Source: Strongylocentrotus droebachiensis (taxonomy: Eukaryota > Echinodermata > Echinoidea > Camarodonta > Strongylocentrotidae). From it: 64,000 bases of DNA. Within the stretch, counting starts at the first letter, position 1. Each line of letters starts with the position of its first letter. The notes under the pieces were generated by a model. The model ran no database searches. It saw nothing but the letters and a program-made list of their open reading frames with translations, and was not told the origin of the DNA. Positions 22,675 through 37,600 of the stretch are shown one piece after another. The DNA is taken from positions 1 through 64,000 of the forward strand of contig JAVYIG010006804.1 in the NCBI GenBank assembly GCA_035222895.1, in the 5' to 3' direction. The translations under genes and the position numbers were made by a program.

Positions 22675-25600
22675 GGTCTCCTAAGTGGTATCATTATGTT
22701 GCGCATGAGCCTCTCTATATGTTCGCATCATCGGTTGATGTTTTTCATCTTTATTTATTGCGCAATGTTTAAAACGATTAACTCGGTCTCCTAAGTGGTA
22801 TCATTATGCTGCGCTTGAGCTTCTCTTTCTGTTCGCGTCATCGGTTTATGTCTTTCATCTTTATTTATTGCGCAATGTTTAAAACGATTAACTCGGTCTC
22901 CTAAGTGGTATCATTATGTTGCGCATGAGCTTCTCTACCTGTTCGCGTCATCGGTTGATGTTTTTCATTTGAAGCATTTTTTACATTTGAAAATATCTTT
23001 CTTATAAAGAATGCCATGGTCTCCTAAGTGGTATCATTATGCTGCCCTTGAGCTTCTCTTTCTGTTCGCGTCATGGGTTTATGTCTTTCATCTTTATTTA
23101 TTGCGCAATGTTGAAAACAATTAAATCGCGTATATACTGTCATATTACGCAATAAAAGAGCCATTTGAAGCATTTTTTACGTTTGGAAATATCTTTTGTT
23201 AGTTTTTAATTACATTTGCAAATATCTTTCTTTCAAAGAATGCCATGGTCTCCTAAGTGGTATCATTATGTTGCGCATGAGCTTCTCTACCTGTTCGCGA
23301 CATCGGTTTATGTTTCTCATCTTTCTTTATTGCGCAATGTTGAAAACAATTAAATCGCGTATATACTGTCATATTACGCAATAAAAGAGCCATTTGACGC
23401 ATTTTTTACGTTTGGAAATATCTTTTGTTAGTTTTTAATTACATTTGCAAATATCTTTCTTTCAAAGAATGCCATGGTCTCCTAAGTGGTATCATTATGT
23501 TGCGCTTGAGCTTCTCTATATGTTCGCATCATCGGTTGATGTTTTTCATCTTTATTTATTGCGCAATGTTTAAAACGATTAACTCGGTCTCCTAAGTGGT
23601 ATCATTATGCTGCGCTTGAGCTTCTCTTTCTGTTCGCGTCATCGGTTTATGTCTTTCATCTTTATTTATTGCGCAATGTTGAAAACAATTAAATCGCGTA
23701 TATACTGTCATATTACGCAATAAAAGAGCCATTTGAAGCATTTTTTACGTTTGGAAATATCTTTTGTTAGTTTTTAATTACATTTGCAAATATCTTTCTT
23801 TCAAAGAATGCTATGGTCTCCTAAGTGGTATCATTATGTTGCGCATGAGCTTCTCTACCTGTTCGCGACATCGGTTGATGTCTCTCATCGCAATAAATAT
23901 TGCGCAATGTTGAAAACAATTAAATCGCGTATATACTGTCATATTGCGCAATAAAAGAGCCATTTGAAGCATTTTTTACATTTGCAAATATCTTTCTTTC
24001 AAAGAATGCCATGGTCTCCTAAGTGGTATCATTATGTTGCGCTTGAGCTTCTCTATATGTTCGCATCATCGGTTGATGTTTTTCATCTTTATTTATTGCG
24101 CAATGTTTAAAACGATTAACTCGGTCTCCTAAGTGGTATCATTATGTTGCGCTGGAGCTTCTCTACCTGTTCGCGACATCGGTTTATGTTTCTCATTTGA
24201 AGCATTTTTTACATTTGCAAATATCTTTCTTATAAAGAATGCCATGGTCTCCTAAGTGGTATCATTATGTTGCGCTTGAGCTTCTCTACCTGTTCAAGAC
24301 ATCGGTTTATGTTTCTCATCTTTCTTTATTGCGCAATGTTGAAAACAATTAAATCGCGTATATACTGTCATATTACGCAATAAAAGAGCCATTTGAAGCA
24401 TTTTTTACGTTTGGAAATATCTTTTGTTAGTTTTTAATTACATTTGCAAATATTTTTCTTTTAAAGAATGCCATGGTCTCCTAAGTGGTATCATTATGTT
24501 GCGCATGAGCTTCTCTATATGTTCGCATCATCGGTTGATGTTTTTCATCTTTATTTATTGCGCAATGTTTAAAACGATTAACTCGGTCTCCTAAGTGGTA
24601 TAATTATGCTGCGCTTGAGCTTCTCTTTCTGTTCGCGTCATCGGTTTATGTCTTTCATCTTTATTTATTGCGCAATGTTTAAAACGATTAACTCGGTCTC
24701 CTAAGTGGTATCATTATGTTGCGCATGAGCTTCTCTACCTGTTCGCGTCATCGGTTGATGTTTTTCATTTGAAGCATTTTTTACATTTGAAAATATCTTT
24801 CTTATAAAGAATGCCATGGTCTCCTAAGTGGTATCATTATGTTGCGCTTGAGCTTCTCTACCTGTTCAAGACATCGGTTTATGTTTCTCATCTTTATTTA
24901 TTGCGCAATGTTGAAAACAATTAAATCGCGTATATACTGTCATATTACGCAATAAAAGAGCCATTTGAAGCATTTTTTACGTTTGGAAATATCTTTTGTT
25001 AGTTTTTAATTACATTTGCAAATATCTTTCTTTCAAAGAATGCCATGGTCTCCTAAGTGGTATCATTATGTTGCGCATGAGCTTCTCTACCTGTTCGCGA
25101 CATCGGTTTATGTTTCTCATCTTTCTTTATTGCGCAATGTTGAAAACAATTAAATCGCGTATATACTGTCATATTACGCAATAAAAGAGCCATTTGACGC
25201 ATTTTTTACGTTTGGAAATATCTTTTGTTAGTTTTTAATTACATTTGCAAATATCTTTCTTTCAAAGAATGCCATGGTCTCCTAAGTGGTATCATTATGT
25301 TGCGCATGAGCCTCTCTATATGTTCGCATCATCGGTTGATGTTTTTCATCTTTATTTATTGCGCAATGTTTAAAACGATTAACTCGGTCTCCTAAGTGGT
25401 ATCATTATGCTGCGCTTGAGCTTCTCTTTCTGTTCGCGTCATCGGTTTATGTCTTTCATCTTTATTTATTGCGCAATGTTGAAAACAATTAAATCGCGTA
25501 TATACTGTCATATTACGCAATAAAAGAGCCATTTGAAGCATTTTTTACGTTTGGAAATATCTTTTGTTAGTTTTCAATTACATTTGCAAATATCTTTCTT

Positions 25601-28600
25601 TCAAAGAATGCCATGGTCTCCTAAGTGGTATCATTATGTTGCGCATGAGCCTCTCTATATGTTCGCATCATCGGTTGATGTTTTTCATCTTTATTTATTG
25701 CGCAATGTTTAAAACGATTAACTCGGTCTCCTAAGTGGTATCATTATGCTGCGCTTGAGCTTCTCTTTCTGTTCGCGTCATCGGTTTATGTCTTTCATCT
25801 TTATTTATTGCGCAATGTTGAAAACAATTAAATCGCGTATATACTGTCATATTACGCAATAAAAGAGCCATTTGAAGCATTTTTTACGTTTGGAAATATC
25901 TTTTGTTAGTTTTCAATTACATTTGCAAATATCTTTCTTTTAAAGAATGCCATGGTCTCCTAAGTGGTATCATTATGTTGCGCATGAGCTTCTCTATATG
26001 TTCGCATCATCGGTTGATGTTTTTCATCTTTATTTATTGCGCAATGTTTAAAACGATTAACTCGGTCTCCTAAGTGGTATCATTATGCTGCGCTTGAGCT
26101 TCTCTTTCTGTTCGCGTCATCGGTTTATGTCTTTCATCTTTATTTATTGCGCAATGTTGAAAACAATTAAATCGCGTATATACTGTCATATTACGCAATA
26201 AAAGAGCCATTTGAAGCATTTTTTACGTTTGGAAATATCTTTTGTTAGTTTTTAATTACATTTGCAAATATTTTTCTTTTAAAGAATGCCATGGTCTCCT
26301 AAGTGGTATCATTATGTTGCGCATGAGCTTCTCTATATGTTCGCATCATCGGTTGATGTTTTTCATCTTTATTTATTGCGCAATGTGTAAAACGATTAAC
26401 TCGGTCTCCTAAGTGGTATAATTATGCTGCGCTTGAGCTTCTCTTTCTGTTCGCGTCATCGGTTTATGTCTTTCATCTTTATTTATTGCGCAATGTTTAA
26501 AACGATTAACTCGGTCTCCTAAGTGGTATCATTATGTTGCGCATGAGCTTCTCTACCTGTTCGCGTCATCGGTTGATGTTTTTCATTTGAAGCATTTTTT
26601 ACATTTGAAAATATCTTTCTTATAAAGAATGCCATGGTCTCCTAAGTGGTATCATTATGCTGCCCTTGAGCTTCTCTTTCTGTTCGCGTCATGGGTTTAT
26701 GTCTTTCATCTTTATTTATTGCGCAATGTTGAAAACAATTAAATCGCGTATATACTGTCATATTACGCAATAAAAGAGCCATTTGAAGCATTTTTTACGT
26801 TTGGAAATATCTTTTGTTAGTTTTTAATTACATTTGCAAATATCTTTCTTTCAAAGAATGCCATGGTCTCCTAAGTGGTATCATTATGTTGCGCTTGAGC
26901 TTCTCTATATGTTCGCATCATCGGTTGATGTTTTTCATCTTTATTTATTGCGCAATGTTTAAAACGATTAACTCGGTCTCCTAAGTGGTATCATTATGCT
27001 GCGCTTGAGCTTCTCTTTCTGTTCGCGTCATCGGTTTATGTCTTTCATCTTTATTTATTGCGCAATGTTGAAAACAATTAAATCGCGTATATACTGTCAT
27101 ATTACGCAATAAAAGAGCCATTTGAAGCATTTTTTACGTTTGGAAATATCTTTTGTTAGTTTTTAATTACATTTGCAAATATCTTTCTTTCAAAGAATGC
27201 TATGGTCTCCTAAGTGGTATCATTATGTTGCGCATGAGCTTCTCTACCTGTTCGCGACATCGGTTGATGTCTCTCATCGCAATAAATATTGCGCAATGTT
27301 GAAAACAATTAAATCGCGTATATACTGTCATATTGCGCAATAAAAGAGCCATTTGAAGCATTTTTTACATTTGCAAATATCTTTCTTTCAAAGAATGCCA
27401 TGGTCTCCTAAGTGGTATCATTATGTTGCGCTTGAGCTTCTCTATATGTTCGCATCATCGGTTGATGTTTTTCATCTTTATTTATTGCGCAATGTTTAAA
27501 ACGATTAACTCGGTCTCCTAAGTGGTATCATTATGTTGCGCTGGAGCTTCTCTACCTGTTCGCGACATCGGTTTATGTTTCTCATTTGAAGCATTTTTTA
27601 CATTTGCAAATATCTTTCTTATAAAGAATGCCATGGTCTCCTAAGTGGTATCATTATGTTGCGCTTGAGCTTCTCTACCTGTTCAAGACATCGGTTTATG
27701 TTTCTCATCTTTCTTTATTGCGCAATGTTGAAAACAATTAAATCGCGTATATACTGTCATATTACGCAATAAAAGAGCCATTTGAAGCATTTTTTACGTT
27801 TGGAAATATCTTTTGTTAGTTTTTAATTACATTTGCAAATATTTTTCTTTTAAAGAATGCCATGGTCTCCTAAGTGGTATCATTATGTTGCGCATGAGCT
27901 TATCTATATGTTCGCATCATCGGTTGATGTTTTTCATCTTTATTTATTGCGCAATGTTTAAAACGATTAACTCGGTCTCCTAAGTGGTATAATTATGCTG
28001 CGCTTGAGCTTCTCTTTCTGTTCGCGTCATCGGTTTATGTCTTTCATCTTTATTTATTGCGCAATGTTTAAAACGATTAACTCGGTCTCCTAAGTGGTAT
28101 CATTATGTTGCGCATGAGCTTCTCTACCTGTTCGCGTCATCGGTTGATGTTTTTCATTTGAAGCATTTTTTACATTTGAAAATATCTTTCTTATAAAGAA
28201 TGCCATGGTCTCCTAAGTGGTATCATTATGTTGCGCTTGAGCTTCTCTACCTGTTCAAGACATCGGTTTATGTTTCTCATCTTTATTTATTGCGCAATGT
28301 TGAAAACAATTAAATCGCGTATATACTGTCATATTACGCAATAAAAGAGCCATTTGAAGCATTTTTTACGTTTGGAAATATCTTTTGTTAGTTTTTAATT
28401 ACATTTGCAAATATCTTTCTTTCAAAGAATGCCATGGTCTCCTAAGTGGTATCATTATGTTGCGCATGAGCTTCTCTACCTGTTCGCGACATCGGTTTAT
28501 GTTTCTCATCTTTCTTTATTGCGCAATGTTGAAAACAATTAAATCGCGTATATACTGTCATATTACGCAATAAAAGAGCCATTTGACGCATTTTTTACGT

Positions 28601-31600
28601 TTGGAAATATCTTTTGTTAGTTTTTAATTACATTTGCAAATATCTTTCTTTCAAAGAATGCCATGGTCTCCTAAGTGGTATCATTATGTTGCGCATGAGC
28701 CTCTCTATATGTTCGCATCATCGGTTGATGTTTTTCATCTTTATTTATTGCGCAATGTTTAAAACGATTAACTCGGTCTCCTAAGTGGTATCATTATGCT
28801 GCGCTTGAGCTTCTCTTTCTGTTCGCGTCATCGGTTTATGTCTTTCATCTTTATTTATTGCGCAATGTTGAAAACAATTAAATCGCGTATATACTGTCAT
28901 ATTACGCAATAAAAGAGCCATTTGAAGCATTTTTTACGTTTGGAAATATCTTTTGTTAGTTTTTAATTACATTTGCAAATATTTTTCTTTTAAAGAATGC
29001 CATGGTCTCCTAAGTGGTATCATTATGTTGCGCATGAGCTTCTCTATATGTTCGCATCATCGGTTGATGTTTTTCATCTTTATTTATTGCGCAATGTTTA
29101 AAACGATTAACTCGGTCTCCTAAGTGGTATAATTATGCTGCGCTTGAGCTTCTCTTTCTGTTCGCGTCATCGGTTTATGTCTTTCATCTTTATTTATTGC
29201 GCAATGTTTAAAACGATTAACTCGGTCTCCTAAGTGGTATCATTATGTTGCGCATGAGCTTCTCTACCTGTTCGCGTCATCGGTTGATGTTTTTCATTTG
29301 AAGCATTTTTTACATTTGAAAATTTCTTTCTTATAAAGAATGCCATGGTCTCCTAAGTGGTATCATTATGCTGCCCTTGAGCTTCTCTTTCTGTTCGCGT
29401 CATCGGTTTATGTCTTTCATCTTTATTTATTGCGCAATGTTGAAAACAATTAAATCGCGTATATACTGTCATATTACGCAATAAAAGAGCCATTTGAAGC
29501 ATTTTTTACGTTTGGAAATATCTTTTGTTAGTTTTTAATTACATTTGCAAATATCTTTCTTTCAAAGAATGCCATGGTCTCCTAAGTGGTATCATTATGT
29601 TGCGCATGAGCTTCTCTACCTGTTCGCGACATCGGTTTATGTTTCTCATCTTTCTTTATTGCGCAATGTTGAAAACAATTAAATCGCGTATATACTGTCA
29701 TATTACGCAATAAAAGAGCCATTTGACGCATTTTTTACGTTTGGAAATATCTTTTGTTAGTTTTTAATTACATTTGCAAATATCTTTCTTTCAAAGAATG
29801 CCATGGTCTCCTAAGTGGTATCATTATGTTGCGCTTGAGCTTCTCTATATGTTCGCATCATCGGTTGATGTTTTTCATCTTTATTTATTGCGCAATGTTT
29901 AAAACGATTAACTCGGTCTCCTAAGTGGTATCATTATGCTGCGCTTGAGCTTCTCTTTCTGTTCGCGTCATCGGTTTATGTCTTTCATCTTTATTTATTG
30001 CGCAATGTTGAAAACAATTAAATCGCGTATATACTGTCATATTACGCAATAAAAGAGCCATTTGAAGCATTTTTTACGTTTGGAAATATCTTTTGTTAGT
30101 TTTTAATTACATTTGCAAATATCTTTCTTTCAAAGAATGCTATGGTCTCCTAAGTGGTATCATTATGTTGCGCATGAGCTTCTCTACCTGTTCGCGACAT
30201 CGGTTGATGTCTCTCATCGCAATAAATATTGCGCAATGTTGAAAACAATTAAATCGCGTATATACTGTCATATTGCGCAATAAAAGAGCCATTTGAAGCA
30301 TTTTTTACATTTGCAAATATCTTTCTTTCAAAGAATGCCATGGTCTCCTAAGTGGTATCATTATGTTGCGCTTGAGCTTCTCTATATGTTCGCATCATCG
30401 GTTGATGTTTTTCATCTTTATTTATTGCGCAATGTTTAAAACGATTAACTCGGTCTCCTAAGTGGTATCATTATGTTGCGCTGGAGCTTCTCTACCTGTT
30501 CGCGACATCGGTTTATGTTTCTCATTTGAAGCATTTTTTACATTTGCAAATATCTTTCTTATAAAGAATGCCATGGTCTCCTAAGTGGTATCATTATGTT
30601 GCGCTTGAGCTTCTCTACCTGTTCAAGACATCGGTTTATGTTTCTCATCTTTCTTTATTGCGCAATGTTGAAAACAATTAAATCGCGTATATACTGTCAT
30701 ATTACGCAATAAAAGAGCCATTTGAAGCATTTTTTACGTTTGGAAATATCTTTTGTTAGTTTTTAATTACATTTGCAAATATTTTTCTTTTAAAGAATGC
30801 CATGGTCTCCTAAGTGGTATCATTATGTTGCGCATGAGCTTCTCTATATGTTCGCATCATCGGTTGATGTTTTTCATCTTTATTTATTGCGCAATGTTTA
30901 AAACGATTAACTCGGTCTCCTAAGTGGTATAATTATGCTGCGCTTGAGCTTCTCTTTCTGTTCGCGTCATCGGTTTATGTCTTTCATCTTTATTTATTGC
31001 GCAATGTTTAAAACGATTAACTCGGTCTCCTAAGTGGTATCATTATGTTGCGCATGAGCTTCTCTACCTGTTCGCGTCATCGGTTGATGTTTTTCATTTG
31101 AAGCATTTTTTACATTTGAAAATATCTTTCTTATAAAGAATGCCATGGTCTCCTAAGTGGTATCATTATGTTGCGCTTGAGCTTCTCTACCTGTTCAAGA
31201 CATCGGTTTATGTTTCTCATCTTTATTTATTGCGCAATGTTGAAAACAATTAAATCGCGTATATACTGTCATATTACGCAATAAAAGAGCCATTTGAAGC
31301 ATTTTTTACGTTTGGAAATATCTTTTGTTAGTTTTTAATTACATTTGCAAATATCTTTCTTTCAAAGAATGCCATGGTCTCCTAAGTGGTATCATTATGT
31401 TGCGCATGAGCTTCTCTACCTGTTCGCGACATCGGTTTATGTTTCTCATCTTTCTTTATTGCGCAATGTTGAAAACAATTAAATCGCGTATATACTGTCA
31501 TATTACGCAATAAAAGAGCCATTTGACGCATTTTTTACGTTTGGAAATATCTTTTGTTAGTTTTTAATTACATTTGCAAATATCTTTCTTTCAAAGAATG

Positions 31601-31604
31601 CCAT
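22675..31604 (+). repeat. Satellite array, rearranged block mosaic
   Basis: Blocks: A 22675-23475; B C A 23476-25275; D D D 25276-26292; S-S-M-L, an A block missing its last L, 26293-26864; B C A 26865-28664; D A 28665-29804; B C A 29805-31604. All modules are canonical in length. Private base changes include CAATGTGTAA at about 26387, GCTTATCTATATG at 27902 and AATTTCTTTC at 29324. The L module beginning at 29344 has CATCGG where its subtype normally has CATGGG. No gene is visible. Confidence 0.92.
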
Positions 31605-34600
31605 GGTCTCCTAAGTGGTATCATTATGTTGCGCATGAGCCTCTCTATATGTTCGCATCATCGGTTGATGTTTTTCATCTTTATTTATTGCGCAATGTTT
31701 AAAACGATTAACTCGGTCTCCTAAGTGGTATCATTATGCTGCGCTTGAGCTTCTCTTTCTGTTCGCGTCATCGGTTTATGTCTTTCATCTTTATTTATTG
31801 CGCAATGTTGAAAACAATTAAATCGCGTATATACTGTCATATTACGCAATAAAAGAGCCATTTGAAGCATTTTTTACGTTTGGAAATATCTTTTGTTAGT
31901 TTTCAATTACATTTGCAAATATCTTTCTTTCAAAGAATGCCATGGTCTCCTAAGTGGTATCATTATGTTGCGCATGAGCCTCTCTATATGTTCGCATCAT
32001 CGGTTGATGTTTTTCATCTTTATTTATTGCGCAATGTTTAAAACGATTAACTCGGTCTCCTAAGTGGTATCATTATGCTGCGCTTGAGCTTCTCTTTCTG
32101 TTCGCGTCATCGGTTTATGTCTTTCATCTTTATTTATTGCGCAATGTTGAAAACAATTAAATCGCGTATATACTGTCATATTACGCAATAAAAGAGCCAT
32201 TTGAAGCATTTTTTACGTTTGGAAATATCTTTTGTTAGTTTTCAATTACATTTGCAAATATTTTTCTTTTAAAGAATGCCATGGTCTCCTAAGTGGTATC
32301 ATTATGTTGCGCATGAGCTTCTCTATATGTTCGCATCATCGGTTGATGTTTTTCATCTTTATTTATTGCGCAATGTTTAAAACGATTAACTCGGTCTCCT
32401 AAGTGGTATAATTATGCTGCGCTTGAGCTTCTCTTTCTGTTCGCGTCATCGGTTTATGTCTTTCATCTTTATTTATTGCGCAATGTTTAAAACGATTAAC
32501 TCGGTCTCCTAAGTGGTATCATTATGTTGCGCATGAGCTTCTCTACCTGTTCGCGTCATCGGTTGATGTTTTTCATTTGAAGCATTTTTTACATTTGAAA
32601 ATATCTTTCTTATAAAGAATGCCATGGTCTCCTAAGTGGTATCATTATGTTGCGCTTGAGCTTCTCTACCTGTTCAAGACATCGGTTTATGTTTCTCATC
32701 TTTATTTATTGCGCAATGTTGAAAACAATTAAATCGCGTATATACTGTCATATTACGCAATAAAAGAGCCATTTGAAGCATTTTTTACGTTTGGAAATAT
32801 CTTTTGTTAGTTTTTAATTACATTTGCAAATATCTTTCTTTCAAAGAATGCCATGGTCTCCTAAGTGGTATCATTATGTTGCGCATGAGCTTCTCTAACC
32901 TGTTCGCGACATCGGTTTATGTTTCTCATCTTTCTTTATTGCGCAATGTTGAAAACAATTAAATCGCGTATATACTGTCATATTACGCAATAAAAGAGCC
33001 ATTTGACGCATTTTTTACGTTTGGAAATATCTTTTGTTAGTTTTTAATTACATTTGCAAATATCTTTCTTTCAAAGAATGCCATGGTCTCCTAAGTGGTA
33101 TCATTATGTTGCGCATGAGCCTCTCTATATGTTCGCATCATCGGTTGATGTTTTTCATCTTTATTTATTGCGCAATGTTTAAAACGATTAACTCGGTCTC
33201 CTAAGTGGTATCATTATGCTGCGCTTGAGCTTCTCTTTCTGTTCGCGTCATCGGTTTATGTCTTTCATCTTTATTTATTGCGCAATGTTGAAAACAATTA
33301 AATCGCGTATATACTGTCATATTACGCAATAAAAGAGCCATTTGAAGCATTTTTTACGTTTGGAAATATCTTTTGTTAGTTTTCAATTACATTTGCAAAT
33401 ATCTTTCTTTCAAAGAATGCCATGGTCTCCTAAGTGGTATCATTATGTTGCGCATGAGCCTCTCTATATGTTCGCATCATCGGTTGATGTTTTTCATCTT
33501 TATTTATTGCGCAATGTTTAAAACGATTAACTCGGTCTCCTAAGTGGTATCATTATGCTGCGCTTGAGCTTCTCTTTCTGTTCGCGTCATCGGTTTATGT
33601 CTTTCATCTTTATTTATTGCGCAATGTTGAAAACAATTAAATCGCGTATATACTGTCATATTACGCAATAAAAGAGCCATTTGAAGCATTTTTTACGTTT
33701 GGAAATATCTTTTGTTAGTTTTCAATTACATTTGCAAATATCTTTCTTTTAAAGAATGCCATGGTCTCCTAAGTGGTATCATTATGTTGCGCATGAGCTT
33801 CTCTATATGTTCGCATCATCGGTTGATGTTTTTCATCTTTATTTATTGCGCAATGTTTAAAACGATTAACTCGGTCTCCTAAGTGGTATCATTATGCTGC
33901 GCTTGAGCTTCTCTTTCTGTTCGCGTCATCGGTTTATGTCTTTCATCTTTATTTATTGCGCAATGTTTAAAACGATTAACTCGGTCTCCTAAGTGGTATC
34001 ATTATGCTGCGCTTGAGCTTCTCTTTCTGTTCGCGTCATCGGTTTATGTCTTTCATCTTTATTTATTGCGCAATGTTGAAAACAATTAAATCGCGTATAT
34101 ACTGTCATATTACGCAATAAAAGAGCCATTTGAAGCATTTTTTACGTTTGGAAATATCTTTTGTTAGTTTTTAATTACATTTGCAAATATCTTTCTTTCA
34201 AAGAATGCTATGGTCTCCTAAGTGGTATCATTATGTTGCGCATGAGCTTCTCTACCTGTTCGCGACATCGGTTGATGTCTCTCATCGCAATAAATATTGC
34301 GCAATGTTGAAAACAATTAAATCGCGTATATACTGTCATATTGCGCAATAAAAGAGCCATTTGAAGCATTTTTTACATTTGCAAATATCTTTCTTTCAAA
34401 GAATGCCATGGTCTCCTAAGTGGTATCATTATGTTGCGCTTGAGCTTCTCTATATGTTCGCATCATCGGTTGATGTTTTTCATCTTTATTTATTGCGCAA
34501 TGTTTAAAACGATTAACTCGGTCTCCTAAGTGGTATCATTATGTTGCGCTGGAGCTTCTCTACCTGTTCGCGACATCGGTTTATGTTTCTCATTTGAAGC

Positions 34601-37600
34601 ATTTTTTACATTTGCAAATATCTTTCTTATAAAGAATGCCATGGTCTCCTAAGTGGTATCATTATGTTGCGCTTGAGCTTCTCTACCTGTTCAAGACATC
34701 GGTTTATGTTTCTCATCTTTCTTTATTGCGCAATGTTGAAAACAATTAAATCGCGTATATACTGTCATATTACGCAATAAAAGAGCCATTTGAAGCATTT
34801 TTTACGTTTGGAAATATCTTTTGTTAGTTTTTAATTACATTTGCAAATATTTTTCTTTTAAAGAATGCCATGGTCTCCTAAGTGGTATCATTATGTTGCG
34901 CATGAGCTTCTCTATATGTTCGCATCATCGGTTGATGTTTTTCATCTTTATTTATTGCGCAATGTTTAAAACGATTAACTCGGTCTCCTAAGTGGTATAA
35001 TTATGCTGCGCTTGAGCTTCTCTTTCTGTTCGCGTCATCGGTTTATGTCTTTCATCTTTATTTATTGCGCAATGTTTAAAACGATTAACTCGGTCTCCTA
35101 AGTGGTATCATTATGTTGCGCATGAGCTTCTCTACCTGTTCGCGTCATCGGTTGATGTTTTTCATTTGAAGCATTTTTTACATTTGAAAATATCTTTCTT
35201 ATAAAGAATGCCATGGTCTCCTAAGTGGTATCATTATGTTGCGCTTGAGCTTCTCTACCTGTTCAAGACATCGGTTTATGTTTCTCATCTTTATTTATTG
35301 CGCAATGTTGAAAACAATTAAATCGCGTATATACTGTCATATTACGCAATAAAAGAGCCATTTGAAGCATTTTTTACGTTTGGAAATATCTTTTGTTAGT
35401 TTTTAATTACATTTGCAAATATCTTTCTTTCAAAGAATGCCATGGTCTCCTAAGTGGTATCATTATGTTGCGCATGAGCTTCTCTACCTGTTCGCGACAT
35501 CGGTTTATGTTTCTCATCTTTCTTTATTGCGCAATGTTGAAAACAATTAAATCGCGTATATACTGTCATATTACGCAATAAAAGAGCCATTTGACGCATT
35601 TTTTACGTTTGGAAATATCTTTTGTTAGTTTTTAATTACATTTGCAAATATCTTTCTTTCAAAGAATGCCATGGTCTCCTAAGTGGTATCATTATGTTGC
35701 GCATGAGCCTCTCTATATGTTCGCATCATCGGTTGATGTTTTTCATCTTTATTTATTGCGCAATGTTTAAAACGATTAACTCGGTCTCCTAAGTGGTATC
35801 ATTATGCTGCGCTTGAGCTTCTCTTTCTGTTCGCGTCATCGGTTTATGTCTTTCATCTTTATTTATTGCGCAATGTTGAAAACAATTAAATCGCGTATAT
35901 ACTGTCATATTACGCAATAAAAGAGCCATTTGAAGCATTTTTTACGTTTGGAAATATCTTTTGTTAGTTTTCAATTACATTTGCAAATATCTTTCTTTCA
36001 AAGAATGCCATGGTCTCCTAAGTGGTATCATTATGTTGCGCATGAGCCTCTCTATATGTTCGCATCATCGGTTGATGTTTTTCATCTTTATTTATTGCGC
36101 AATGTTTAAAACGATTAACTCGGTCTCCTAAGTGGTATCATTATGCTGCGCTTGAGCTTCTCTTTCTGTTCGCGTCATCGGTTTATGTCTTTCATCTTTA
36201 TTTATTGCGCAATGTTGAAAACAATTAAATCGCGTATATACTGTCATATTACGCAATAAAAGAGCCATTTGAAGCATTTTTTACGTTTGGAAATATCTTT
36301 TGTTAGTTTTCAATTACATTTGCAAATATCTTTCTTTTAAAGAATGCCATGGTCTCCTAAGTGGTATCATTATGTTGCGCATGAGCTTCTCTATATGTTC
36401 GCATCATCGGTTGATGTTTTTCATCTTTATTTATTGCGCAATGTTTAAAACGATTAACTCGGTCTCCTAAGTGGTATCATTATGCTGCGCTTGAGCTTCT
36501 CTTTCTGTTCGCGTCATCGGTTTATGTCTTTCATCTTTATTTATTGCGCAATGTTGAAAACAATTAAATCGCGTATATACTGTCATATTACGCAATAAAA
36601 GAGCCATTTGAAGCATTTTTTACGTTTGGAAATATCTTTTGTTAGTTTTTAATTACATTTGCAAATATTTTTCTTTTAAAGAATGCCATGGTCTCCTAAG
36701 TGGTATCATTATGTTGCGCATGAGCTTCTCTATATGTTCGCATCATCGGTTGATGTTTTTCATCTTTATTTATTGCGCAATGTTTAAAACGATTAACTCG
36801 GTCTCCTAAGTGGTATAATTATGCTGCGCTTGAGCTTCTCTTTCTGTTCGCGTCATCGGTTTATGTCTTTCATCTTTATTTATTGCGCAATGTTTAAAAC
36901 GATTAACTCGGTCTCCTAAGTGGTATCATTATGTTGCGCATGAGCTTCTCTACCTGTTCGCGTCATCGGTTGATGTTTTTCATTTGAAGCATTTTTTACA
37001 TTTGAAAATATCTTTCTTATAAAGAATGCCATGGTCTCCTAAGTGGTATCATTATGCTGCCCTTGAGCTTCTCTTTCTGTTCGCGTCATGGGTTTATGTC
37101 TTTCATCTTTATTTATTGCGCAATGTTGAAAACAATTAAATCGCGTATATACTGTCATATTACGCAATAAAAGAGCCATTTGAAGCATTTTTTACGTTTG
37201 GAAATATCTTTTGTTAGTTTTTAATTACATTTGCAAATATCTTTCTTTCAAAGAATGCCATGGTCTCCTAAGTGGTATCATTATGTTGCGCATGAGCTTC
37301 TCTACCTGTTCGCGACATCGGTTTATGTTTCTCATCTTTCTTTATTGCGCAATGTTGAAAACAATTAAATCGCGTATATACTGTCATATTACGCAATAAA
37401 AGAGCCATTTGACGCATTTTTTACGTTTGGAAATATCTTTTGTTAGTTTTTAATTACATTTGCAAATATCTTTCTTTCAAAGAATGCCATGGTCTCCTAA
37501 GTGGTATCATTATGTTGCGCTTGAGCTTCTCTATATGTTCGCATCATCGGTTGATGTTTTTCATCTTTATTTATTGCGCAATGTTTAAAACGATTAACTC

